Source: JAJVID01 sp036565725 (GTDB taxonomy: Bacteria; Acidobacteriota; Blastocatellia; RBC074). Taken from it: a stretch of 19,582 nt of DNA. The notes beneath the pieces were generated by a model. The model made no database searches. It worked only from the letters and a program-made list of their open reading frames with translations, and was not told the origin of the DNA. The stretch covers positions 1-19,582 of the forward strand of contig DATCXQ010000198.1 in NCBI GenBank assembly GCA_036565725.1, read 5' to 3'. The position numbers were made by a program, and so were the translations under genes. Shown here one piece after another: positions 1-6,466 of the stretch. Each line of letters opens with the position of its first letter. The first letter of the stretch is position 1.

Positions 1-276
1 CACTGGCTGGCTTCGGGCGGTTATCCGGAAGATATCTCCGCCGGCAAGACGATCACCGGGATAGACGAGGCGGAGCGCCTGGGTGGCGTCGTGGTCTTTC
101 ACGCCGGAACGAAGATTAATGCCGACGGGGAGATAGAGACAGCCGGCGGGCGGGTGCTGGGTGTGACCGCCCGCGCCGCGACGCTCGGAGAAGCGACGGC
201 GCGAGCGTATGAGGCAGTCGGCATGATCCGGTTTGACGGAATGCAGTTCAGAAATGACATCAGCGCCGCTCGTTAA
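1..276 (+). CDS. purD: Phosphoribosylamine--glycine ligase (GAR synthetase), C-terminal end
   Basis: Partial gene: the frame is open at the left edge and ends with TAA at 274-276, giving 91 residues. The enzyme joins glycine to 5-phosphoribosylamine using ATP in the second step of de novo purine synthesis, in the cytoplasm. What is seen is the family's C-terminal domain: a GYP segment near residue 8, VVVFHAGT at about 30-37, the GGRVLGVTA motif at about 50-58, an alanine-rich helix with A-Y-E-A, and the closing FDGMQFRNDIS segment, which matches the 'yRxDIG' ending of PurD proteins. About 330 N-terminal residues with the ATP-grasp core lie outside the window. It is separated by 372 bp from the next gene and is probably not co-transcribed with it. 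Identity is secure from the C-terminal motifs. Confidence 0.93.
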   Translation, partial: HWLASGGYPEDISAGKTITGIDEAERLGGVVVFHAGTKINADGEIETAGGRVLGVTARAATLGEATARAYEAVGMIRFDGMQFRNDISAAR

Positions 277-295
277 CAAGTTACGTAACTGTTAA
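273..295. repeat. Short inverted repeat at the end of purD
   Basis: Arms TTAACA / TGTTAA and GTTAC / GTAAC pair across this stretch with one unpaired A at 279. The repeat overlaps the purD stop codon. There is no run of T after it, so a role as terminator is only possible, not shown. Confidence 0.35.
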
Positions 296-528
296 TCGAC
301 CCACCCAATTCACCCCCATTTTTAGCCTCATTTGCAAACCTACCCTTACCGTAACAGTTTTGTAACCGTATTTGTATTGATCGTCCCAGTCCTCATTGAT
401 AGGTTGCCTAGCTGGAGGATACCTAAAAAAAATTACCACGCTTCACAAGATTTGACGAACCGCTACTAACTTATTGCTGCTGCCCCTCTGTTGAAGCGCT
501 CGGTCTGAAATTGCAGTACCCCTGAACA

Positions 529-556
529 TTTAACTGCAACCCGCACATTCTATAAA
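529..556 (+). promoter_or_regulatory. Weak candidate sigma70-type promoter for the copper pair
   Basis: TTTAAC (529-534), a 16-bp spacer, then TATAAA (551-556). The -10 is good (5 of 6) but the -35 is poor (3 of 6). A start near 563 would give a leader of about 85 nt to the ATG at 649. This is inference from pattern only. Confidence 0.3.
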
Positions 557-634
557 GCATGTGGCCGATAGATCTCTGCCCGGATGTGGACTAACCACAT
601 TACGGGATTGGAGTATTGAGGCATAACTACACCC

Positions 635-640
635 AAGGAG
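635..640 (+). promoter_or_regulatory. Ribosome binding site deciding the oxidase start
   Basis: AAGGAG lies 8 nt before the ATG at 649. An upstream in-frame TTG at 616 would put this site inside the coding region and has no Shine-Dalgarno sequence of its own. The 649 start also places the twin-arginine motif in a normal Tat position. Confidence 0.8.
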
Positions 641-648
641 AACTCAAA

Positions 649-2619
649 ATGCCAAAAAAACGGAAAAAGACAAAGAACGATAGTTCGGACGTCACCCGAA
701 GAGACATACTCAAAGGGGCGGGGGCCGCAGGCGCCGCCGCCGTTTTGGGACCCATGATGCTGACATCGAGGAAGGCCTTCGCCACTCAGGGTGAAGTACC
801 TATAGAGTACCCGCAACCACCCCCAGGTGGAGGAGGTGGCGCAGGCGAGCCGGTATTATGTGCGCTGCCCGCGCCGCCTAGCCCGCCGACCAGGCCGTTC
901 GTCGACGTTTTTGGGGTTCCGCCCTCGGCGACCCGGGTGACACTGAACCCCGCGCCGACCAAGAACGCCAACACATCCGGAGGCGAAGCCGCTCGCGTGC
1001 CCCACCAGCGCTGGGACGAGTTTTTGCCCGAAGTGCAATATAGTATGATAGCCAAGGCCTCAACCCGTCGCTTCCACACCGACTTTAGTCCAACCTACAT
1101 TTGGGGGTTCAACGGCGTATACCCGGCCCCGACGCCTCGGACCAATTATGGCGATCCGGCGATCGTCCGCTTCAAGAATGACCTGCCAGCGTCGACCACC
1201 ACTATCGGCAGGAATGAGATCACCGTTCACCTGCACAATGGACATACGGCGTCGGAGAGTGACGGCTTCGCCGGCGACTTCTTCAGCAGAGGGCTGTTCA
1301 AGGACAATCATTACGCCAACGCTTACGCCGGCATTGACGCCTTCGGGTCAAGTGGCGGTGTGAAGGGCGACCCGCGTGAAGCCATGCACACTTTCTGGTT
1401 TCACGACCACCGGGCCGCTTTCACTGCGAACAACAACCTCCTGGGCCTCAACGGGATGTACATTCTGTACGACCAGACGGACCCGGGACATCAGAACAAC
1501 ACCGCTGGCTCGCTTCGACTCCCGGGCATTTACGGCGTAACCGACCTCCCTTTGATCCTCACCGACAAGAGGTTCTGCGCCACCGCCAACGGGCGCACCG
1601 AGATGGTCAATCAGATTGGGGGCGGAGACAAATGGATCGTCAATGGATTGATTCAGCCCAGGATGAGCGTCAGAAGGAAACAGTACCGTTTCCGGATATT
1701 GAACACCGGGCCGACAAAGACCTGGACCCTACGGGTCGTTGGGCCTACCGGAGCGCAGGCTCCCATGACGGTCGTCGCGGTGGACGCCAATTTCCTCCGC
1801 AATCCGTGGGTAATTTCCAACACCGACCTGACCGTCTTTGTAGCCTCGCGCTATGACGTGATCATCGACTTCAAACAGTTCCCGGTCGGCTCCAAAGTCT
1901 ACCTGCGGGAGGCCGCCGCGCAGAATGTCGGCTTCCCGGCGCCTGAGCCGTTGCCGGCGGGATTGGCCATCGAGAACGTCCTGATGCGGTTCGACGTGGT
2001 TGGGGAACCCATCATTCCAGACACGCCGCCGATTCCGAACACGCTGGTCAACTTGCCTGCTATTCCGACGCCGACCAGTTGCCATCAGTGGCGCTTCACT
2101 CTCGAACCTCCGCCGGGATCTCCCCCGGGCACGCCGAACCAGTTCCTGATCAACGAACAGCCGTTCGACCCGAACAGGGTGGACCATGTGGTGCTCAAGG
2201 GCTCTACGGAGGAATGGGAGTTGAAGAACGACGTCCTCGCAGGCAACTGGACCCACCCGGTTCACATTCACTTTGAAGAGGGCCGGGTTACGGAGCGAAC
2301 GATAAGAGTCGACGTCGGGCTTCCGACCGAAAGGACTGTAGTGCAGACGCTCCTCCCGGACGAAGACGCTAACAATGCGCGGAGAGACGTCTATCCGCTC
2401 CCCGGGCAGAATTCGGTGAAGCTCAAGTTGCAGTTCAGAGACTTCGTCGGGCGATACCTGATCCACTGCCACAACATGGCCCACGAGGACAACTTCATGA
2501 TGGTGCGGTGGGACATCGTCGCCACCAAGGCAGAGCTGGATGCGCGCAGGGCAGAGATACTCCAACGGCGCGCGGCGGCTGGGTTGCCGAACGTGTCTTG
2601 CGGACAGAGGAGGCCGTAA
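649..2619 (+). CDS. Multicopper oxidase, Tat-exported (CotA/bilirubin-oxidase-like)
   Basis: 656 residues. The protein couples one-electron oxidation of a substrate (a phenol, bilirubin-like compound or metal ion; not decidable here) to four-electron reduction of O2 to water, outside the cytoplasmic membrane. A Lys-rich N terminus leads to T-R-R-D-I-L-K at 16-22, a hydrophobic Ala/Gly stretch at 24-37 and a likely cleavage site after AFA (43-45): a Tat signal, as expected for an enzyme exported folded with copper. All four copper motifs are present: H194-x-H196, H252-x-H254 (in FWFHDH), H536-P-x-H539-x-H541, and H606-C607-H608-x3-H612-x4-M617. The last supplies the type 1 site with methionine as axial ligand, so the enzyme looks active. 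A Pro/Gly-rich linker (about 52-75) follows the signal. The sco-like gene starts 4 bp downstream, so the two are surely co-transcribed. The substrate is unknown. Confidence 0.93.
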   Translation: MPKKRKKTKNDSSDVTRRDILKGAGAAGAAAVLGPMMLTSRKAFATQGEVPIEYPQPPPGGGGGAGEPVLCALPAPPSPPTRPFVDVFGVPPSATRVTLNPAPTKNANTSGGEAARVPHQRWDEFLPEVQYSMIAKASTRRFHTDFSPTYIWGFNGVYPAPTPRTNYGDPAIVRFKNDLPASTTTIGRNEITVHLHNGHTASESDGFAGDFFSRGLFKDNHYANAYAGIDAFGSSGGVKGDPREAMHTFWFHDHRAAFTANNNLLGLNGMYILYDQTDPGHQNNTAGSLRLPGIYGVTDLPLILTDKRFCATANGRTEMVNQIGGGDKWIVNGLIQPRMSVRRKQYRFRILNTGPTKTWTLRVVGPTGAQAPMTVVAVDANFLRNPWVISNTDLTVFVASRYDVIIDFKQFPVGSKVYLREAAAQNVGFPAPEPLPAGLAIENVLMRFDVVGEPIIPDTPPIPNTLVNLPAIPTPTSCHQWRFTLEPPPGSPPGTPNQFLINEQPFDPNRVDHVVLKGSTEEWELKNDVLAGNWTHPVHIHFEEGRVTERTIRVDVGLPTERTVVQTLLPDEDANNARRDVYPLPGQNSVKLKLQFRDFVGRYLIHCHNMAHEDNFMMVRWDIVATKAELDARRAEILQRRAAAGLPNVSCGQRRP

Positions 2620-2623
2620 CCCG

Positions 2624-3280
2624 ATGAACAGAAGGGATTTGCTTACCCGATTCGCAGGCCAGGGGGCGGCAGTCCAGGGGCTCAACTCGTCTAACCGGGC
2701 TGACCTGTTATCGATTGGCGTCCTTCTCACCCATGAAAACAAACAGGTCAAGTTTTACGATGACCTGATCAAAGGCAGGCAGGTGATAGTCAACTTCATG
2801 TACGCTTCCTGCACCGGCGCCTGCCCGATGGTCACGGAGAAGATGGCTCAAGTCCACAGGGCGTTGAAGGATCGAATGGGTAAGGACCTGTTCATGTATT
2901 CAATCACCTTGTATCCGGAACAGGACGACCCCGCTGCGTTGAAGAAATTCGCTACAATGCACGGGGCGCTACTTCCGGGCTGGACCTTCTTGACCGGCGA
3001 TCCCTACGACATCGAAACCATTCGTTACAGGCTATTTCGGGAGAACCACATCAAGTTCGACCTCGACCCGGGTTTCCATACGTCGAAGATTCGCGTCATC
3101 AACGACGCGACCAACTGCTGGACCCATGCGAACCCGTATTCGAGCCTGGAAACGATACTGCAACACATCTCCTGGGCCGACCCACCCAAGTCGCCCCAGG
3201 AGATAATTGAGGAAAACAAAATTCTTCAGGAGAAAATAGACGCGGAAATTAAACTTTACGGTACCCGCCGGAAAGTTTAA
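2624..3280 (+). CDS. Sco1/SenC/PrrC-type copper chaperone (thioredoxin fold)
   Basis: 218 residues, starting at ATG 2624 with GGAGG at 2609-2613 (10-nt spacing). Sco proteins bind Cu through a CxxxC pair and a distant histidine and deliver it to, or keep reduced, the CuA site of cytochrome oxidase or other cuproenzymes outside the membrane. Here C63-T-G-A-C67-P is followed by the distal ligand H152 in the 'GFHTSKIRVI' segment, so all three ligands are intact. The fold fits a thioredoxin-like core (about 28-178) with a charged C-terminal tail. The position next to a multicopper oxidase suggests copper loading of that enzyme (inference). Oddity: the N terminus reads MNRRDLLTRF, a twin-arginine-like start, but the following stretch is too polar and short for a usual Sco membrane anchor or a normal Tat h-region. 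It may be cytoplasmic, poorly exported, or carried along by another protein. Confidence 0.9.
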   Translation: MNRRDLLTRFAGQGAAVQGLNSSNRADLLSIGVLLTHENKQVKFYDDLIKGRQVIVNFMYASCTGACPMVTEKMAQVHRALKDRMGKDLFMYSITLYPEQDDPAALKKFATMHGALLPGWTFLTGDPYDIETIRYRLFRENHIKFDLDPGFHTSKIRVINDATNCWTHANPYSSLETILQHISWADPPKSPQEIIEENKILQEKIDAEIKLYGTRRKV

Positions 3281-3295
3281 CGGCCGAATTCATAT

Positions 3296-3333
3296 GCCAT
3301 ATGCCGTATTTCATATGAAATACGGCATATGGC
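3296..3333. repeat. Perfect 38-bp palindrome downstream of the sco-like gene
   Basis: Every base from 3296 to 3314 pairs with its mirror from 3315 to 3333, with no spacer. CATATG forms the centre (3312-3317) and recurs at 3298-3303 and 3326-3331; a fourth copy at 3291-3296 lies mostly outside the palindrome. It sits 15 bp after the sco-like stop and 33 bp before the next start. As RNA it would be a very strong hairpin but lacks a T tract, so it could act as an RNA-stabilising or attenuating structure, a protein binding site or a small mobile repeat. Confidence 0.9.
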
Positions 3334-3366
3334 CCATTTCAGACGCCCACTTCTAAGGAAGGAACC

Positions 3367-4320
3367 ATGAAACGATTAGTCTTTATCTCTTCGTTGATCC
3401 TTATTTGCTTGACGGCGACGGCGTTCGGCCAGAACGTTTGCGAATTCAACATCGTCGGGACGTGGAAAGCGTCAACCATCAATGATGTAAGTTCCGTCAT
3501 TTATCGTTTCGAGCCTGACGGTACGGTCACGATGCTCTCTCTTCCCGGTTCGGGCCCAGGTTCCAAGTCGAAGGAGATTGCAAGAGGGACTTATAAGCTG
3601 GATAACCCCAAGGCGCCGAAGTCCATTTCATTCACGATAACCAGGGAAGGGGAAGGCTCCGCGCAGGGGGCGCCCTCGATAAAGATCGTCAAGTACGACG
3701 ACACGACTTTTACCAGCGAGAATGGCGATTCCAGCTCCGTGCTGCAATGGGTGAGAATGGATCCTAATCAGTATTTCCTCGTTCTCGCCGGCCGCAGCGG
3801 AGTCTTCTATGATCGCAGCGGTCCCACGTTCCCGATATTGATCAAGAGCGACGGAAGGGAGACTCAGATTGACGCCGTGGGCATTTATTTTGTCGGCGGC
3901 AAGCCGTACTTCGGCTCAATCCCAGCTGAATACCGCGACGAGTTTATGAAGGATTCTCTCGGCGATTCGGACGTGATGCTGCGCCTCGCCGTCTCAGGGC
4001 CGCAATACGAAAGGGGGCTGAAGGTTCTGCGGACGTGGGATAGGAGGGCCAGGGAGGGCGCCTTGCTATACCCAGACATTTTTATGGACAACATCCTGCT
4101 GGTGAAGCAGGTCACGGAGACTCTCAATCAATGCGGGGCCACGGTCAAGTTGTATACTCTGGATTGGGGCGTATACGACTACATTTCCGAAAACAATCCG
4201 CCGTCGCGCGCTCCGTTCCTCTATTTCAAGGAACTGAAGCGGCTGAACGAATCGCTTCACATACCGGATGTGAGGTTTCAGGAGAGTACGCATCAGGTGG
4301 CGGGAGCGGCGAGGCAGTAA
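3367..4320 (+). CDS. Secreted protein of unknown function, first of a tandem paralogous pair
   Basis: 317 residues; ATG 3367 follows a strong AAGGAAGG at 3355-3363. A clear Sec signal peptide (KR, then a hydrophobic stretch to about residue 20, with cleavage near AFG-Q) is followed by C25 and a 'FNIVGTWK ... YRFEPDGTVTM' stretch. That pattern resembles the start of lipocalin-like beta-barrel domains, but I do not recognise a named family with certainty. It shares with the next gene the segments YKLDNP-AP, DGR-T-I-A-G, IPA-Y--EF and DSDVM-R, and two cysteines at matching positions (C25 and C256 here), so a disulfide bond in the periplasm is likely. No catalytic motif is visible. It lies on the same strand as the copper pair, but the palindrome between them makes common transcription uncertain. 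The paralogy is seen directly; the lipocalin link is tentative. Confidence 0.8.
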   Translation: MKRLVFISSLILICLTATAFGQNVCEFNIVGTWKASTINDVSSVIYRFEPDGTVTMLSLPGSGPGSKSKEIARGTYKLDNPKAPKSISFTITREGEGSAQGAPSIKIVKYDDTTFTSENGDSSSVLQWVRMDPNQYFLVLAGRSGVFYDRSGPTFPILIKSDGRETQIDAVGIYFVGGKPYFGSIPAEYRDEFMKDSLGDSDVMLRLAVSGPQYERGLKVLRTWDRRAREGALLYPDIFMDNILLVKQVTETLNQCGATVKLYTLDWGVYDYISENNPPSRAPFLYFKELKRLNESLHIPDVRFQESTHQVAGAARQ

Positions 4321-4435
4321 GGAATGCGGAATGCGGATTGCGGATTAATAGTCGGCGCCCTCTCTTGAGCAAGAGGCGCCACAGTAAAAGCAGGAATCTC
4401 GGATCAATAAATCCGCATTCCGCATTCCGCATTCC
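4321..4435. repeat. Dispersed repeat, copy A (115 bp, inverted ends)
   Basis: The ends carry tandem units of GGAATGC on the left and their reverse complement GCATTCC on the right, giving terminal inverted repeats of about 17 bp. The middle holds a hairpin (GGCGCC at 4355-4360 region pairing with AAGAGGCGCC) and the block CACAGTAAAAGCA. Copy B at 7294-7400 is the same element in the same strand orientation, with the conserved blocks AAGAGGCGC, ACAGTAAAAGCA and AATAAATCCGCATTCC. The element starts on the base after the TAA of the preceding gene. No transposase is encoded; it is MITE- or REP-like. Confidence 0.88.
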
Positions 4436-4458
4436 TCGATCTTAGTGGTTGATTTTCG

Positions 4459-4466
4459 AAAGGGGG
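4459..4466 (+). promoter_or_regulatory. Ribosome binding site deciding the second paralogue's start
   Basis: AAAGGGGG precedes the ATG at 4473 by 6 nt. A TTG at 4449 in the same frame lies before this site and would add eight residues in front of the signal peptide, so 4473 is preferred. Confidence 0.65.
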
Positions 4467-4472
4467 TTATCA

Positions 4473-5438
4473 ATGAAACTAACCGTCTTCCTGTGTTTGT
4501 TTATGTCAGTTTGTTTGCTTGCCGATGTGGATGCCGTCGGTCAATCGGACGAAAAGAAGGCATGCGCATTCAACATCGCCGGCATGTGGAGGTCGGAGGC
4601 GACGAGCCAGACTAACCCGGTCTTTTATGGCTTTGGGCATGACGGGAGGATCACGGTATTTGGTCATGTCCCCGACGTTATGCCTCAGGAATTTGAGATG
4701 ATGGCCTCAGTGGGGTACAAGTTGGATAATCCCGCGGCGCCCAGGCGCATCGAATTCACGGCGACGCGCGGGACCGATATGTTTCGGGAGGGAAAGACTT
4801 CGATGGAGATAGTCCAGTATAGCGACGACAGCTTCACCACGCTGGACACCGAATCAGGGAGCCAACTGCGCTGGGACAGAGTGCAGACGCGCCGCTACTT
4901 CCTTAGCTTCGCCGCCCGCAGTGGCCAGGCCCAGCCGGGCGGGGCGGCGTTCGCCATGTGGACGAAACTGGACGGGCGCAAAACCGAGATCGAGGCGCTC
5001 GGCGTTCAATTGGCAAAGGACGCTAAGGGCAAAACGGCGCCCGTCTTCAACCCGATCCCGGCCCAGCTTTACAAGGAGTTCGCCACCGAAAGCGAAAAAG
5101 ATTCTGACGTGATGATGCGCATCGAACTGACCGAGGCGGAGTTCGAGAGATCATATAAAGTGTTCGAGGCTTGGGCCGAATTCGCGCGGATAGCGAAGCT
5201 TCCCCACAAAGACCCTTACCTCAATGGCATGGAGTTCTTGAAGAGCGCCGCCGAAAATCTCAACCTGTGTGATGAAAAGCTCAAACTGCATACAACTGAC
5301 GGCGCCGCGGCTGCGCGGAATCCTCATCAACAGACGCTCGAATACATCAGGATGATGAGGAAAAAGAACGATGATTTGCACGTCAAAGATAGAGATTTCC
5401 CCACGGATTGGCGCCCGACGCTGCTCCCTGGGAACTGA
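4473..5438 (+). CDS. Secreted protein of unknown function, second of the tandem pair
   Basis: 321 residues from ATG 4473. A Sec signal peptide (MKLTVFLCLF and a hydrophobic run to about residue 18, cleavage near residues 22-24) precedes C31 and 'FNIAGMWR', the same start of domain as the previous gene. Conserved with that paralogue are the YKLDNPAAP segment, LDGRKTEIEALG, IPAQLYKEF, DSDVMMR and the second cysteine, C266. The matching cysteines support a conserved disulfide. The two proteins differ strongly elsewhere, so the duplication is old. Only the repeat copy A and 37 further bases separate the genes, and a good terminator follows 2 bp after the stop, so they probably form one transcript ending at 5470. 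No enzymatic motif is seen. A lipocalin-like ligand-binding role is possible but not shown. Confidence 0.8.
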   Translation: MKLTVFLCLFMSVCLLADVDAVGQSDEKKACAFNIAGMWRSEATSQTNPVFYGFGHDGRITVFGHVPDVMPQEFEMMASVGYKLDNPAAPRRIEFTATRGTDMFREGKTSMEIVQYSDDSFTTLDTESGSQLRWDRVQTRRYFLSFAARSGQAQPGGAAFAMWTKLDGRKTEIEALGVQLAKDAKGKTAPVFNPIPAQLYKEFATESEKDSDVMMRIELTEAEFERSYKVFEAWAEFARIAKLPHKDPYLNGMEFLKSAAENLNLCDEKLKLHTTDGAAAARNPHQQTLEYIRMMRKKNDDLHVKDRDFPTDWRPTLLPGN

Positions 5439-5440
5439 AT

Positions 5441-5470
5441 CCGGGCATACGACAGTATGCGGCTTTTTTT
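5441..5470 (+). terminator. Intrinsic terminator after the paralogous pair
   Basis: GCATAC (5445-5450), loop GACA, GTATGC (5455-5460), extended by outer C-G pairs with a two-base bulge, then GGC and a run of seven T (5464-5470). It begins 2 bp after the stop of the second secreted protein. Confidence 0.85.
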
Positions 5471-5504
5471 AAGCAAGGGGAGAAGCCGCGGTACGCGGAA
5501 TGAA

Positions 5505-5549
5505 CCGTGACACGTGGAATATGTCTGTCGCTACTGGAGCGTGTCACGG
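5505..5549. repeat. Perfect 10-bp inverted repeat with 25-bp spacer
   Basis: CCGTGACACG at 5505-5514 and CGTGTCACGG at 5540-5549. It lies between the terminator and the promoter of the sigma factor gene, about 77 bp before the -35 box. It could be an operator or a second hairpin. There is no T run directly after it. Confidence 0.6.
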
Positions 5550-5625
5550 GGATTTCCGAGTGTCGCGGCATTTTTACGGAAAAGGCGCTATTTCTCGAGT
5601 ATCCTCAGTCTTATTCTCAGAAGCC

Positions 5626-5654
5626 TTGATTTGTAATTCAGCGGCGCATATCAT
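5626..5654 (+). promoter_or_regulatory. Sigma70-like promoter for the sigma factor gene
   Basis: TTGATT (5626-5631), a 17-bp spacer, then TATCAT (5649-5654): 4 of 6 and 5 of 6 matches with ideal spacing. Transcription would start near 5661 and leave a leader of about 140 nt before the ATG at 5801. Confidence 0.55.
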
Positions 5655-5800
5655 TAGCCATCGATTAGCAACTTAAATTCGAAATGCATATGTAGGAGCC
5701 GCCGGTAAAGATTATCTGACCATTTCTCAAATCTGACCTATTTTCCTCATCGGAGGTGGGATTTTGGCGGCTTATATACCTTCAGATATGGCGATATTGC

Positions 5801-6457
5801 ATGACTCAAGCCGAGTTGAAAACTGTTCCAAGCGGTAAGCTGTTTGGCTATTGCGCGTCATATTTTGATGATGACCGGTATTGGGAGGAATTCGTCCGGC
5901 GATTCAATCCATGCCTGACGAACAGCGTTTATCAAACCTATCGGCGATTCAGCATAGACGGCCCTCCTCCTTTTGAAATCGTCTCCGATCTCCTACAAGA
6001 GATCTACGTCAAGATTCTTAAGGAAAAGTGCGCGGCCCTCCAACGTTTCCGGGGCGCGTCGGAGTTTGAGGCCGAGGTCTACCTGATGCACATCGCGACC
6101 AGCGTGACGATTGATCACTTGCGCCGCCAACGTTCCCTCAAACGTCGCGCGCGGACCGAGTCGCTCGACAAGGCTCTCATTCTGGAAGAACTCCGGAGCC
6201 GGCGGGTAAGGATGATCAGCCACTACACGGATGAGTTGGCCGAAAACGACGTGATCCGAATTTTAAAGCGCGCCTTCAAGGGGAGAAACAGAAAACGCAA
6301 CATTCTGATTTTTCTCCTGCATTTCCGCGAAGGCTTGACGCCGCAGGAGATCGCCGAGATCGATCTCTTCGAACTCAGACCGTCTACGGTATCTCATATT
6401 CTGACCGAAATGCGTGACAAAATTCGCGAAGAGATGTTTGTCGAAAAGCTGTCATGA
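5801..6457 (+). CDS. ECF-like RNA polymerase sigma factor, orphan
   Basis: 218 residues from ATG 5801. Extracytoplasmic-function sigma factors direct RNA polymerase to stress or surface-signal promoters. Region 2 is visible at about residues 55-110 (SDLLQEIYVKILKE, then FEAEVYLMHIATSVTIDHLRRQ, the usual 'R--A---D-LR' helix). Region 4 is seen at about 150-215, with an HTH reading 'GLTPQEIAEI ... LRPSTVSHILTEMRDKIREE'. Start is uncertain: a GTG at 5756 in frame would add 15 residues, and the only GGAGG (5752-5756) overlaps that GTG; neither start has a well-placed Shine-Dalgarno sequence. No anti-sigma gene is adjacent. Its stop is 9 bp from the stop of the M91 peptidase on the other strand. 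The divergent region 4 helix suggests an Acidobacteria-specific ECF group (inference). Confidence 0.82.
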   Translation: MTQAELKTVPSGKLFGYCASYFDDDRYWEEFVRRFNPCLTNSVYQTYRRFSIDGPPPFEIVSDLLQEIYVKILKEKCAALQRFRGASEFEAEVYLMHIATSVTIDHLRRQRSLKRRARTESLDKALILEELRSRRVRMISHYTDELAENDVIRILKRAFKGRNRKRNILIFLLHFREGLTPQEIAEIDLFELRPSTVSHILTEMRDKIREEMFVEKLS

Positions 6458-6466
6458 CATCCTTAT

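Larger units (their letters stand above)
277..648. other. Gap between purD and the multicopper oxidase gene
   Basis: 372 bp without a credible gene; AT-richer than the flanking coding DNA. It holds the small inverted repeat at its left end, an A8 run near 425-432, a weak promoter candidate at 529-556, and the ribosome binding site of the next gene at 635-640. I see no tRNA, riboswitch or repeat match elsewhere in the window. Confidence 0.6.

Noticed and set aside
616..648. TTG start for the multicopper oxidase, 11 codons upstream
   Set aside because: No ribosome binding site before it; AAGGAG directly before ATG 649 and the Tat motif position favour the shorter form.
1729..2751. Long minus-strand open frame (340 residues) opposite the multicopper oxidase
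   Set aside because: Its translation is arginine-rich and without family motifs, while the plus-strand frame carries all copper sites. It is an antisense shadow of GC-rich coding DNA.
3291..3331. Four CATATG hexamers in 41 bp, considered as a short direct-repeat array or CRISPR remnant
   Set aside because: The hexamers are a consequence of the 38-bp palindrome and its edge; spacing is irregular and there are no spacers.
4226..4432. Leucine/arginine-rich small frame across repeat copy A, with a similar one across copy B (7110-7397)
   Set aside because: Both are translations of the repeat itself (MRNA... and NPHSAF/IPHSAI from GGAATGCGG units). They reflect the repeat and not a protein gene.
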